From Spirochaetota bacterium (GTDB lineage Bacteria; Spirochaetota; UBA4802; JAKQUI01), in assembly GCA_029562645.1 (NCBI GenBank), contig JAKQUI010000084.1, positions 124,001-188,000 on the forward strand: a stretch of 64,000 bases of DNA. The letters are read 5' to 3'. Position 1 is the first letter of the stretch; each line of letters opens with the position of its first letter. The notes below the pieces were generated by a model, which had not been told where the DNA came from, did no database searches, and saw nothing but the letters and a program-made list of their open reading frames with translations. Of this stretch, positions 1-8,494 are shown piece after piece. The position numbers and the translations under genes were made by a program.

Positions 1-102
1 ATTAAAGGTATCCTCACCGAAGTAGTGGGATATCGGGATGTCCTTTTCCTTGACCGCCTCGTACTCGCGCTCGGCGGCAATAACTTTTTTCTCCCGTATC
101 AT
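1..102 (-). CDS. N-terminal fragment, possibly type III glutamine synthetase
   Basis: Partial gene running off the left edge; only the first 34 residues are present. The start is ATG at 102 on the minus strand, preceded by a GGAGG ribosome binding site. The segment around PISHYFGEDTFN resembles the conserved N-terminal stretch of type III (GlnN) glutamine synthetases (a Ser-x-Tyr/Phe-x-Gly...Phe-Asn pattern). That is a memory-based resemblance over a dozen residues, so the product name is tentative. The gene is divergent from the lipoprotein gene at 449. Confidence 0.4.
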   Translation of the reverse strand, partial: MIREKKVIAAEREYEAVKEKDIPISHYFGEDTFN

Positions 103-448
103 AATGCCTCCACAAAAAGATTCTCGTTATCGTGTTGAATGCAACATAGTTCGCACCCCGGTTTTTTTCAATTAACAAACCCGGATTTCATATTACGTAC
201 TTGTAAACTTTATGGAACATATGTGTCGTATCGGAATCGTGCGCCCCGCGCATCCCCTGTGCATGGTGCACATGCAGCGGTCAAACACAATAAAAATGAC
301 GATTATCGGGCGCAATCCGGGCCTTAAAAAGTTACACGCGCGTTAAATTTTATACTTGAAGTATAACTGCGCCTAAAATAGGCTATCGTTGGTGCGAGGG
401 ACGCACCGCCCATACACCAGCCATATCAACCAAGTAAGGAGTAACCAT
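103..448. other. Divergent intergenic region
   Basis: About 345 bases between two divergent genes, visibly richer in A and T than its flanks. A 7-bp inverted repeat (351-365, TATACTT/AAGTATA) includes a TATACT that could be a -10 box for the downstream lipoprotein, but no well-spaced -35 box is seen. A T-rich stretch with imperfect dyad symmetry lies near 158-183. No convincing coding sequence was found. Confidence 0.3.
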
Positions 449-1702
449 ATGAAACGCATCAAGATAATCGCGGTGTTCGCTGCAGCCGCACTGCTGTTTT
501 CCTGCTCCTCGGCCGGGAAGAAGGACGGCCCCAAGGAAGACAAGGTCAAAGAGGGCGAAGGAAAGATGTACTGGAAGGACGGCTCTCTGCGGGGCGTGGG
601 ACAATACAAGGACTACAAGAAAAACGGCAAATGGACCCTCTACTACCAGATGACCGGCGAAAAGCAGGGCGAGGGCGACTATAAAGACGATGAACAGCAC
701 GGCCCATGGATCTACTTTCACAAAAAAGGACCCAAGATGGCCGAGGGCTCCTTTGACGCCGGCCAGAAGACTGGCGAGTGGGTCGAGTTTTACGAGACCG
801 GGCAGATGTTCACCAAGGCCGCGTATGTGGTCAGCGACGTGACGGTGGAGGGCATCACCTCCCGGGTCGGCGGAATCGAGGGCATCAAGAAAACCTTTTT
901 CCTCTCCGGCAAGGTCAAGAGCGAAGAGGAGTACAAGAAGGGCCTCAAGAACGGGATCACCCGGGAATACTACGAGGACGGCAAGCCGAAGGAATTTTCG
1001 CAGTATCGCGATAATGAATACGACGGCAAGGTGAACAAGTTCCATCCCAACGGGCGCCGCTCGGAGGAATCGTTCTACGCCGCCGGCAAGCGCCAGGGCA
1101 AGTACGACGCCTACTACGACAATGGCCCCGCCAGCATCACCGGACAATTCGAACAGAACAAGCAAAGCGGCATGTGGAAGTTTTTCGCCCGCGACAATCG
1201 GGTCATGAAGGAAGGCCTGTACAAGGAGGGCCGGGAGGAAGGCTACTGGGCCTTCTACGAATATGTCGGCGGGAAATCGAAGTTCATGGACGCCACCATC
1301 ACCGGCGGGATGATCACCGGAAACTGCATCGTCTACAAAAACGGCAAGAAGCTCGGCGAGGGGCAGCTCAAGCAATCGATACCCAAGCCGCAATGCGTGG
1401 AGAAGTGCGACGACTGCACCGAGTGCAAGACCTGGTCGGGCAAGTGGATTATGCCGGCGAAGAACGGCCAGTGGACGGAATACTTTCCGGACGGCACCAC
1501 CAAGAAGATCGAAGCGAATTACATGCTTAACAAGCTCAACGGCGAGTACAAGGAGTATTATCCCACCGGCAAGATCAAGGCCGAGGGCGAGTACATGACC
1601 AACAAGAAAAACGGCGAGTGGAAGTTCTATCTCCAGGACGGCTCGGTTGACGAGGAAAACTCCGGGCGATACATGAACGACCGCAAGTGGAAGATGAAGT
1701 AG
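449..1702 (+). CDS. MORN-like repeat lipoprotein (YwqK-type)
   Basis: A 417-residue predicted lipoprotein. The start at 449 follows AAGGAG at 436-441 and gives a clean type II signal peptide with lipobox Leu-Phe-Ser-Cys (Cys19). The mature part is almost wholly repeats of about 22-25 residues of the form Y..G....G.Y..G...G.W..Y, as in MORN-variant and YwqK-type proteins. A Cys cluster (Cys316, 320, 323, 326; CxxxCxxCxxC) interrupts the repeats and could bind metal or form disulfides. Such repeats usually mediate surface or protein contacts; no enzymatic function is implied. It is monocistronic and ends at a strong terminator. Confidence 0.8.
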   Translation: MKRIKIIAVFAAAALLFSCSSAGKKDGPKEDKVKEGEGKMYWKDGSLRGVGQYKDYKKNGKWTLYYQMTGEKQGEGDYKDDEQHGPWIYFHKKGPKMAEGSFDAGQKTGEWVEFYETGQMFTKAAYVVSDVTVEGITSRVGGIEGIKKTFFLSGKVKSEEEYKKGLKNGITREYYEDGKPKEFSQYRDNEYDGKVNKFHPNGRRSEESFYAAGKRQGKYDAYYDNGPASITGQFEQNKQSGMWKFFARDNRVMKEGLYKEGREEGYWAFYEYVGGKSKFMDATITGGMITGNCIVYKNGKKLGEGQLKQSIPKPQCVEKCDDCTECKTWSGKWIMPAKNGQWTEYFPDGTTKKIEANYMLNKLNGEYKEYYPTGKIKAEGEYMTNKKNGEWKFYLQDGSVDEENSGRYMNDRKWKMK

Positions 1703-1747
1703 CGCGCAACGACACATACGCGCGGCCGCATTCAGCCGCACCGAACA

Positions 1748-1778
1748 CGAAAGGCGAGGACATCAACCTCGCCTTTCG
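1748..1778. terminator. Bidirectional intrinsic terminator
   Basis: A perfect 12-bp GC-rich stem (1748-1759 with 1767-1778) with a 7-base loop between two convergent genes. The stem begins with CGAAAGGCGAGG. The stem's own A and T bases give short A/T runs on either side, so it could serve both strands. Confidence 0.7.
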
Positions 1779-1835
1779 CATTATACCCGCGTCGGCACTA
1801 CGCCGCTGTTCCAGTATGATCCGCTTCGCGCGACC

Positions 1836-2537
1836 TCACGGCGACGCCCGGTCGGGATAATTCGTAAAGATCCCATCGACGCCCATGCGCCGCATCCGGT
1901 CGATGTCCTCCGGGTGGTTCACCGTGTATACGAAGAAGCGCATGCCCCGGCGGTGGGCGTCCGCAACGAACTCATCGGTGACGAAATCGAGCCCGGCATT
2001 GACTGCGAAGGCGCCGAGCTCCTGCGCAAAGGCCGCAAGGCCCAGCGGCACGCCCTCCACCAGCGCGCCGATACGCACCCGGCGGTTTATCTCGGCAAAG
2101 CGCGCAAGCTCTCGGTGATCGAACGACGAAACCAAAAAGTGGCTCGTGTCGTACCCGCCGGACCCGACCGTCCGCTCGATGAGCTCGCTCACCGGCCCGG
2201 CCGTTCCCGCTCCCTTGAGCTCGATGTTGATCGCGGCACGCACGCCGACACGCTCGACGACCTCCCGAAGAAGGGGGATCCGCTCGCCGCCCCCGGCATC
2301 GAGCGCCCTGAGCTCGTCGAGGGTTTTCTCGGCCACGTATCCGCTCCCGTTTGTCGTGCGTTCCAGTCGGTTGTCGTGGATCACCACGAGTTCGCCCGTG
2401 CGGCAGCGGTGCACATCGAGCTCCACCATGTGCGCGCCCAGCGCAATCGCCTTTTCGAACGAGCGGAGCGTGTTCTCCGGCTCGTATCCGCATGCGCCCC
2501 GATGTCCAATGACAAGAAACGAATCCATATTCGGCAT
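1836..2537 (-). CDS. Glycerophosphodiester phosphodiesterase family protein
   Basis: A 233-residue TIM-barrel phosphodiesterase (GDPD/UgpQ family) that would hydrolyse glycerophosphodiesters to glycerol 3-phosphate and an alcohol. The family signature is clear: GHRG with catalytic His12 and Arg13, EPENT just after, metal-binding ELDV, and the second His in the HD pair of VVIHD. The C-terminal part holds the usual VNHPEDIDRMRRMGVDGIFTN pattern. There is no signal peptide, so it is probably cytoplasmic. The start at 2537 is chosen because AAGGGGAG lies 6 bases upstream; it sits one base after the stop of the MFS gene, so the two are probably translationally coupled. Confidence 0.88.
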   Translation of the reverse strand: MPNMDSFLVIGHRGACGYEPENTLRSFEKAIALGAHMVELDVHRCRTGELVVIHDNRLERTTNGSGYVAEKTLDELRALDAGGGERIPLLREVVERVGVRAAINIELKGAGTAGPVSELIERTVGSGGYDTSHFLVSSFDHRELARFAEINRRVRIGALVEGVPLGLAAFAQELGAFAVNAGLDFVTDEFVADAHRRGMRFFVYTVNHPEDIDRMRRMGVDGIFTNYPDRASP

Positions 2538-2538
2538 C

Positions 2539-3867
2539 TCACTCCCCTTCATGCGATCGCGCCGCCGCACGCCCGCGATCCACGTTCACCATGAGCCCGA
2601 TCGCAAGCGCCGCGGCGAAGAACGCGATGCAGATGAGAAACGCATTCCTGAGCCCGAAGGCGGCCTGGAGAAAACCCAGCGCCATGAGCCCGCACACGGC
2701 GGCAAGTCGATTGGCCATCCCCCACAACCCGAAAAACTCCCCCGATTTCGACAGCGGCGAGAGAACGCCCACCATCGCCCGGCACGACGATTGCGTGGCC
2801 CCGAGCCCCAGGCCGGCCACCGAACCGATGACGAGAAAGAGGTGCTGCACCTGCCATTCGCCGCCGAGCCGGTTTGCGGCTGCGGTGATATCGTCCACGA
2901 AAAAAATGAGCACGACGGCCGTGATCCACAACAGCAATGTCGCCGCATAGGCGGGCTTGGGGCCCGCCCGGTCCTGGATATGGCCGAATGCAAGCGCGCC
3001 GCAGGCCGCCGTCACCTGGGTGACGATGAACATCGACATCTGGACCATCGGGCTCCAGCGCACCACCTGGTCGCCGTAGATGAACGCGAAGCTGATGACC
3101 ACCGAGAGCCCGGCATAAGCGAACAGGTAGGACAGGAGCAGCACCGCGAGATCGCGAAAATCGCCCAGCGCGCCAAGCGTCGCCCTGAGTCGCTGGAATC
3201 CGACACGGGCATATGCGGCAATCCCGGGCAGGGTCCGCGGAACGCCTGGCTCGCGAAGCCATATAAATGTGGGAATGGCGGCGATGGCAAAAAACACCGC
3301 CGTAATGGGTCCCACGTATCGCAGATTAGAAAAGTTTTCCGCTTCGAGCGCGCCGAGCCCGAAGAGAACGATTGCCGTCGAGGCAAGACCGCCAAAGTAG
3401 CCCATCCCCCAAGCGTAGCCGGATATCGCCCCGAGCCGCTCCGGCGGCCCCAGCGCGGGAAGAAAGCTGGCGATGAACGACTCTCCCAGCATGAACCCGA
3501 TATTCGAACAGACGATGAGCGCGATGCCCAGCCACACATCGCCGGGACGCACGCAGAACAAGGCGGCTGTCGCGAGCACCGTGATCGCCGTACTCACGAG
3601 CAGAAATCGTTTCTTGGCCGCGGAGTAGTCCATGACCGCCCCCAGCACGGGCGCGCACAGCAACACGACGCAATTGCTCACGGCAAGCGCGACGCTCCAG
3701 AGGAAGTTGCCATACGGGAACGTGGGGGCGTCGCCGACGATGATCCGCGGGAAGATAACGCTGTACACCACGGTGATGATGACGGTGGTATAGGACGAGT
3801 TCGCGAAATCGAACATCGCCCACCCGAAGAGCTCGCGCGTTGCCGCCTGTGTCCGTATCCCCGCCAT
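2539..3867 (-). CDS. MFS transporter, UMF1/Atg22-like
   Basis: A membrane protein of about 442 residues with roughly 12 hydrophobic segments. The N-terminal WAMFDFANSSY pattern is typical of the UMF1 (Atg22-like) branch of the major facilitator superfamily, which has been proposed to export amino acids or other metabolites. Substrate cannot be read from sequence. The start at 3867 places this signature near residue 17, as in relatives; an alternative ATG at 3939 would add 24 residues, and neither has a strong ribosome binding site. It is co-transcribed with the phosphodiesterase gene, which suggests a role in recovering glycerophosphodiester head groups, but that is only inference. Confidence 0.8.
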   Translation of the reverse strand: MAGIRTQAATRELFGWAMFDFANSSYTTVIITVVYSVIFPRIIVGDAPTFPYGNFLWSVALAVSNCVVLLCAPVLGAVMDYSAAKKRFLLVSTAITVLATAALFCVRPGDVWLGIALIVCSNIGFMLGESFIASFLPALGPPERLGAISGYAWGMGYFGGLASTAIVLFGLGALEAENFSNLRYVGPITAVFFAIAAIPTFIWLREPGVPRTLPGIAAYARVGFQRLRATLGALGDFRDLAVLLLSYLFAYAGLSVVISFAFIYGDQVVRWSPMVQMSMFIVTQVTAACGALAFGHIQDRAGPKPAYAATLLLWITAVVLIFFVDDITAAANRLGGEWQVQHLFLVIGSVAGLGLGATQSSCRAMVGVLSPLSKSGEFFGLWGMANRLAAVCGLMALGFLQAAFGLRNAFLICIAFFAAALAIGLMVNVDRGRAAARSHEGE

Positions 3868-4052
3868 CGCACGATGTGGCCCCCGCAGATGCGATTTTGT
3901 CAACCAGAAGATTGGCCGGATTACGGTTGACACGCCCATATTTTTCAGCGATCCTGGGAACCGCGGCGGCGGGGGCGCGGTCTCATGGACAGGCGCGCGA
4001 CGGCGGCGCCATCGGTCGCCGCGCACGGACACCACACAGGGAGGAACCGATC

Positions 4053-4973
4053 GTGACATCACCACAACGACGAGTCGCACTCTGGATCATCGTTCTCTGC
4101 GCTGTTCTCGCAGCGCACTGCGCGAAAAGCGATCAGGCGGAGAAGCAGGCGCCCGCCGGTGCGGAAATGGAAGACGCAACGCTTGCGACGAAGGCCGAGA
4201 AGAGCAAGGCCGCGGCTCCTGCCGCGCCGGGGAAGGTTCGGCAAAGCTCGGATGAAAGCGCCGCGAACAGGCGCGACGATGCCGATCGCGGGCTGCAGTC
4301 CTTCATGATCGCCCCCATGGACCTGGCGAAGGAGCGCTTGCTGGAATACCGCATCACCCTCACCTACGAGTGCAAAGACCTCAATCGCGCGCGTCAGGAG
4401 CTTCTCGGGATCATCGCGAAATACGGCTACATCCGTTCGAGCTCGGCCACCACCGAGACGCGCAACCCGTCGCTGGACGCGGACCTCTCCGTCAAGGAGG
4501 CCCTGCTCTACGACGCGCTTCGCGACTTCGAACGGCTCGGGATCCTCCTGAACGAATCGATCACGGCGACCGACCACACCGAGGGCATGGTGCGCCAGGA
4601 ACGGACCATGAAACGCGAGCAGCTTCGCACGGCGCGCAAGAACCAGAGCATGGGACAGGTGGCCCCCGCGAATTACAACTGGGCCGAGCGCGAGGCGTCG
4701 CTCGAGCGCAGCGAAAACGCCCTGGACGCCGCCGAGCATGCGCGCTGGCAGATCCGCGACCGCGTCGCCTGGGCGCAGGTGCATATCAACCTCCGCGGCC
4801 CGGTCGCGCCCGACTACATCGACGTGCCCCCGTACCGGAACGCCTTCGTGGGGCTGGCGAACCTGCTGCTGCGCCTGGTCTATGTGACGATCTACCTGCT
4901 GCCGTTCATCGCGATCATCGCGGCGATCGTCTGGAAGCGCGACAGCATCAGGGCGATTTTCAAGCGAACGTAG
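4053..4973 (+). CDS. DUF4349-like lipoprotein with C-terminal membrane anchor
   Basis: A 306-residue predicted lipoprotein. The GTG start at 4053 is supported by GGGAGGA at 4039-4045 and yields a signal peptide with lipobox Leu-Ala-Ala-His-Cys (Cys23, with an unusual His at -1). After an Ala/Lys-rich linker, the core from about residue 95 resembles DUF4349 (EYRITLTYECKDLNRA, then a helical hairpin). A hydrophobic segment near residues 270-292 followed by a basic tail suggests a second membrane anchor, as in DUF4349 proteins. Function is unknown. Confidence 0.75.
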   Translation: MTSPQRRVALWIIVLCAVLAAHCAKSDQAEKQAPAGAEMEDATLATKAEKSKAAAPAAPGKVRQSSDESAANRRDDADRGLQSFMIAPMDLAKERLLEYRITLTYECKDLNRARQELLGIIAKYGYIRSSSATTETRNPSLDADLSVKEALLYDALRDFERLGILLNESITATDHTEGMVRQERTMKREQLRTARKNQSMGQVAPANYNWAEREASLERSENALDAAEHARWQIRDRVAWAQVHINLRGPVAPDYIDVPPYRNAFVGLANLLLRLVYVTIYLLPFIAIIAAIVWKRDSIRAIFKRT

Positions 4974-5091
4974 ACGGAGCCGCGCTTCGGGCATCGCCTC
5001 CAAACGATGGGGGTGATGACCGAAGCGCCCCATCGCGATCCCCCCATCTTTTCACTGCGCGAAACGAGCGCTCGTGACGTTTCGATTGTCA

Positions 5092-5121
5092 TTGACAGAT
5101 CGACCATAGGTGTTTTTTAAT
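5092..5121 (+). promoter_or_regulatory. Sigma70-like promoter
   Basis: A perfect TTGACA at 5092-5097 followed after 18 bases by TTTAAT at 5116-5121, about 40 bases upstream of the small lipoprotein start at 5162. The position and spacing fit a housekeeping promoter. Confidence 0.5.
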
Positions 5122-5161
5122 ACGATTATATGATGTCATATTCCGGCATAACGGAGGGACC

Positions 5162-5416
5162 ATGAGACAAGCAATTATCGCGTGCACACTTGCGGCGGTT
5201 TGCGTATCGATCTTTTCCATGTCATGCAAAAGGGCGAGAGAATCGGAACAGAACTCCTGCACCGGACAATGCAAGGAGCAGTTCGAGCTGGCCGTGCAAA
5301 ACTGCGGCGCGCAGGGGAATGAACAGGCGAAGGCGAACTGCCAGTTCGCGGCGATGAAAGACCAATCCGCCTGTGTGCAGAAATGCAACGAGGCTTTCAT
5401 GAAATCGGTGAAATAG
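5162..5416 (+). CDS. Small Cys-rich lipoprotein
   Basis: An 84-residue predicted lipoprotein starting with ATG at 5162 behind GGAGG. The signal peptide ends at a lipobox-like Phe-Ser-Met-Ser-Cys (Cys22). The mature part has regularly spaced cysteines in CxxxC-type pairs, which would suit a small helical hairpin held by disulfides. I do not recognise the family. It has its own likely promoter and is monocistronic. Confidence 0.7.
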   Translation: MRQAIIACTLAAVCVSIFSMSCKRARESEQNSCTGQCKEQFELAVQNCGAQGNEQAKANCQFAAMKDQSACVQKCNEAFMKSVK

Positions 5417-5449
5417 GGCTTATCGCGAAACTGTCCGGACAGGATCGAC

Positions 5450-8431
5450 TCACCGCGCCGGCGCCGTATCCCGCTCGCCGTCTATCGTTTTTCGCACCGC
5501 CTTGAGGAGCTCGTCGAGCGAATAGGGTTTCTGGATGAAGTTGTACCCGCGCCCCCGGATGATGTCCCACTGCGAGCGTTCATCGGAATAGCCGCTGCTG
5601 AAGAGCACGCGGCAGTTCGGGGACATCTCGCAGAGACGCTCCACGAGGAGCGGCCCGCTCATGTCGGGAAGCACCACGTCGCAGAAGATGGCGCCGATGC
5701 GGTCGCGCTCCCGCTCGAACACCGCGAGCGCCTCGGACGCCGTCTCGGCCTCGAAGACCCGATACCCGCCGAGCCGCAGCATCTTCACGGCCATGTGGCG
5801 GACCTCGTTCTGGTCCTCGACCACCAGGACGCCCTCGTCCCGCCCCTGCGGCGTCGGGGGCACCTCGCCGGCCGGCTCAGCCGCCACCGCGCTCGACACC
5901 GCTGGAATGAAAATGCTGAAGGCGGTCCCCTTCCCGGGATCGCTCTCCACGTGGATCCACCCCTTGTGCTGCTTGATGATGCCGTACACCACCGAAAGCC
6001 CCAGGCCGGTCCCCTTGCCCACCTCCTTGGTGCTGAAGAACGGCTCGAAGATCCGACCAACGACCTCCGGCGCCATCCCGATCCCGGTGTCGGTGATGGT
6101 AAGGCACACGAACTCGCCCGGTCGCGCCTCCGGCATGTCGCTGGATTCATCGGCATCGAAAAACCGGTTGTGCGTGGCAATGATCAACTGCCCGCCATTG
6201 GGCATCGCATCACGGGCGTTCACGCTCAGATTCACCACGACCTGTTCGATCGCCCCCTCGTCGAGGTACACGTCCCGAAGGTCGTGTGCGAGGTGGGTGG
6301 TGATGGCGACGTCCTCGCCGATGAGGCGTTTAAGCATCTTCAAGAGGTTTTCGATGGTGCGGTTGATGTTCAGGGGCGCCGATTCCATCATCTGCCGCCG
6401 GCTGAAGACGAGCATCTGGCGGGTGAGGTCCGCCGCGCGCACGGCCGCGTGCTGGATCTGCTTCAGGTTCGGATGGATCGGATGGCCCTCGTCGACCTCG
6501 AAGAGCGCCAGGTCCACCGAGCCCTTGATGGCGGTGAGCAGATTGTTGAAGTCGTGCGCGATGCCGCCGGCCAGCGTCCCGATCGCCTCGAGTTTCTGCG
6601 AGTGTAAAAGCTGGGCCTGCATCTTGGCGCGCTCCGCCTCGGCGCGCCGCTGCTCTGAGATGTCCTCGCCCGAGCTCAGGATGCCGCTGGGGACGCCGAA
6701 GTCATCGGTGAGCACGGTGTTGTGCCAGGCGATGATCCGATCCTGGCCCTCGCGCGTCACGATGCGCGCGACCTGGTACCAATCGCTGTACAGGCGCCCC
6801 TGCGTCATCATGGCCTCATACTGCTCGGCAAGCCAGCCGGCGTCCTCCGGATGGATGAAATCGGCGAACCACTCCCGGCCCACAATCTCGTCCTCGGCGT
6901 ATCCCAGAATATCGCAGCCGCGCTTGTTGATGAGGGTGACGCGCCGGGAGCCGTCGATCGCGACGATGATCACGCCCGCAATGTCGAGATAGCGCTGCGC
7001 CCGGTCGCGCTCCTCGCGCACGGCGTTCTCCGCCTTCTTCCGCCGGTTGATGTCGCTGAAGAAAAGCAGCGCCGCGCGTCCCTGCTCCCAGTCCACCGCC
7101 ACCACGTTCACGAACAGCCACTTGATCGCCCCGCCCTTCTCGATAATGCGGAACTCGTACTGGTGCGCCGGCTTGTTCCGCCGGGTGTACTTGAGATACC
7201 GGTCGCCGACCGGGGTCCGGTCGTCCGGATGAATCAAGTCCATCACGGGTATCGCGGAGATCTCCCGTTCCGTGTAGCCGGTGATCTCGCACGCCTTGGG
7301 GTTGGAGAACCGTATAAAACCGTCCTGCACCACGATGATGCCCTCGTTGGCGTTCTCCACGACGAGCCGATAGCGCTCCTCCGAGAGCTGGAAGGCCCGT
7401 TCCACGCGCCGCCGCTCGGTGATGTCGATCGCGGCGCCCTCGATATAGCCCGCATCGCCGAACAGTCGCGCGGTTACCGAAAGCCACCGCAGCGCCCCGT
7501 CCTTCGCGCGATACTCGGACTCGAAATCCCGCACGGTCCCGCTGGAGCGCAATTCGCGCAGCATATCATCACGACGATCAGGGTTTACGTAATGATCGAG
7601 GACAACGCAGGTCCCGATGCAGGACTCGCGGCGTTCATACCCGAGCAGCCGGGCGAAGCGATCGTTGCATTCAATCACGCAGCCGTCGTCGATACGGGTG
7701 CGGTACAGGCCCACCTGCGCGTTCGTAAACAGGTCGCGATACTTCTCCTCGCTCGCCTTGATCGCCTCCTCGGCACGGACGAGATCGGTGACATCGAGCG
7801 CGTTCACCACCAGCTCGTCCGCGTTCATCCTGGTGCACCTGATGCGGCACCAGCGCGCGTCCCCGCTCCCCGTCACGATGGGATAGATGCGGTCCGGCGA
7901 GTTGTCGGCATCGCGATCGTAAAGCCAGTTGGCGACCACGGTTTGCCGGACCTCGGGGTCGGGCACCACGCGATCGATGATCTCCGCGAGGTTCCCGAAG
8001 TCCGCCGCGGTGTATCCGAAGATGCGCTCAATTCCGGGACTGGCGTACCGCAAGACGCCGTCCCGCCCGATCACGGCGATGCCGTCGCTGCTGTAACGAA
8101 CGGCCAGCGAGTGCAACCGCGCCGCCTGGGCCACCGCCCGGTTGCGGATATACTGGCGGTCGAGGAACGCGCCAAGCCCGATAAAAACGCACGAGATCGC
8201 AAGATGGACCAGGATGAGGAAATCGCCCCGCCAGGACAATCCGCTGGCCGCGAGAAGGTATTTGATGAAAAACTCATAGCTGAGCACGGCGCCCGATAAG
8301 TACGCGAGCGCAACACCGATGGCGACGACGAGGACGATGTGGGATCGGAGCCAATTCATGATCGTTTCATCGCTGGATTGCTGCGCCATCCAGCGGGACA
8401 GGCGGAGCCACCGCGCCATTCGGCGCGGCAT
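5450..8431 (-). CDS. Membrane hybrid histidine kinase with four PAS domains and receiver
   Basis: A 993-residue sensor kinase. Order: two transmembrane segments in the first 90 residues, four PAS domains (about 105-215, 225-345, 350-470 and 480-605, some with PAC ends such as DITERRR), HisKA with phospho-acceptor His626 in GGIAHDFNN, an HATPase_c domain with DTGIGM and GTGLGLS boxes, and a C-terminal receiver with phospho-acceptor Asp918 in IFCDVVLPD. The architecture implies that several input signals feed one phosphorelay; the output partner is not encoded nearby. ATG at 8431 is preferred over TTG at 8437 because AGGGGGC lies upstream. It lies downstream of the activase gene on the same strand with a 63-base gap. 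Confidence 0.9.
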   Translation of the reverse strand: MPRRMARWLRLSRWMAQQSSDETIMNWLRSHIVLVVAIGVALAYLSGAVLSYEFFIKYLLAASGLSWRGDFLILVHLAISCVFIGLGAFLDRQYIRNRAVAQAARLHSLAVRYSSDGIAVIGRDGVLRYASPGIERIFGYTAADFGNLAEIIDRVVPDPEVRQTVVANWLYDRDADNSPDRIYPIVTGSGDARWCRIRCTRMNADELVVNALDVTDLVRAEEAIKASEEKYRDLFTNAQVGLYRTRIDDGCVIECNDRFARLLGYERRESCIGTCVVLDHYVNPDRRDDMLRELRSSGTVRDFESEYRAKDGALRWLSVTARLFGDAGYIEGAAIDITERRRVERAFQLSEERYRLVVENANEGIIVVQDGFIRFSNPKACEITGYTEREISAIPVMDLIHPDDRTPVGDRYLKYTRRNKPAHQYEFRIIEKGGAIKWLFVNVVAVDWEQGRAALLFFSDINRRKKAENAVREERDRAQRYLDIAGVIIVAIDGSRRVTLINKRGCDILGYAEDEIVGREWFADFIHPEDAGWLAEQYEAMMTQGRLYSDWYQVARIVTREGQDRIIAWHNTVLTDDFGVPSGILSSGEDISEQRRAEAERAKMQAQLLHSQKLEAIGTLAGGIAHDFNNLLTAIKGSVDLALFEVDEGHPIHPNLKQIQHAAVRAADLTRQMLVFSRRQMMESAPLNINRTIENLLKMLKRLIGEDVAITTHLAHDLRDVYLDEGAIEQVVVNLSVNARDAMPNGGQLIIATHNRFFDADESSDMPEARPGEFVCLTITDTGIGMAPEVVGRIFEPFFSTKEVGKGTGLGLSVVYGIIKQHKGWIHVESDPGKGTAFSIFIPAVSSAVAAEPAGEVPPTPQGRDEGVLVVEDQNEVRHMAVKMLRLGGYRVFEAETASEALAVFERERDRIGAIFCDVVLPDMSGPLLVERLCEMSPNCRVLFSSGYSDERSQWDIIRGRGYNFIQKPYSLDELLKAVRKTIDGERDTAPAR

Positions 8432-8494
8432 CGCCAACGCCCCCTAAGAACATGACGTGGCAGCTCTACGAATAAATCCGGACGACGGGACTTT

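Noticed and set aside
383-1741. Long open frame antisense to the MORN lipoprotein
   Set aside because: Low-complexity Val/Leu/Ala-rich product with no ribosome binding site; the sense frame has a signal peptide and repeats.
2146-3930. 594-codon plus-strand frame over the phosphodiesterase and MFS genes
   Set aside because: Spans two real genes on the other strand and has the composition of a shadow.
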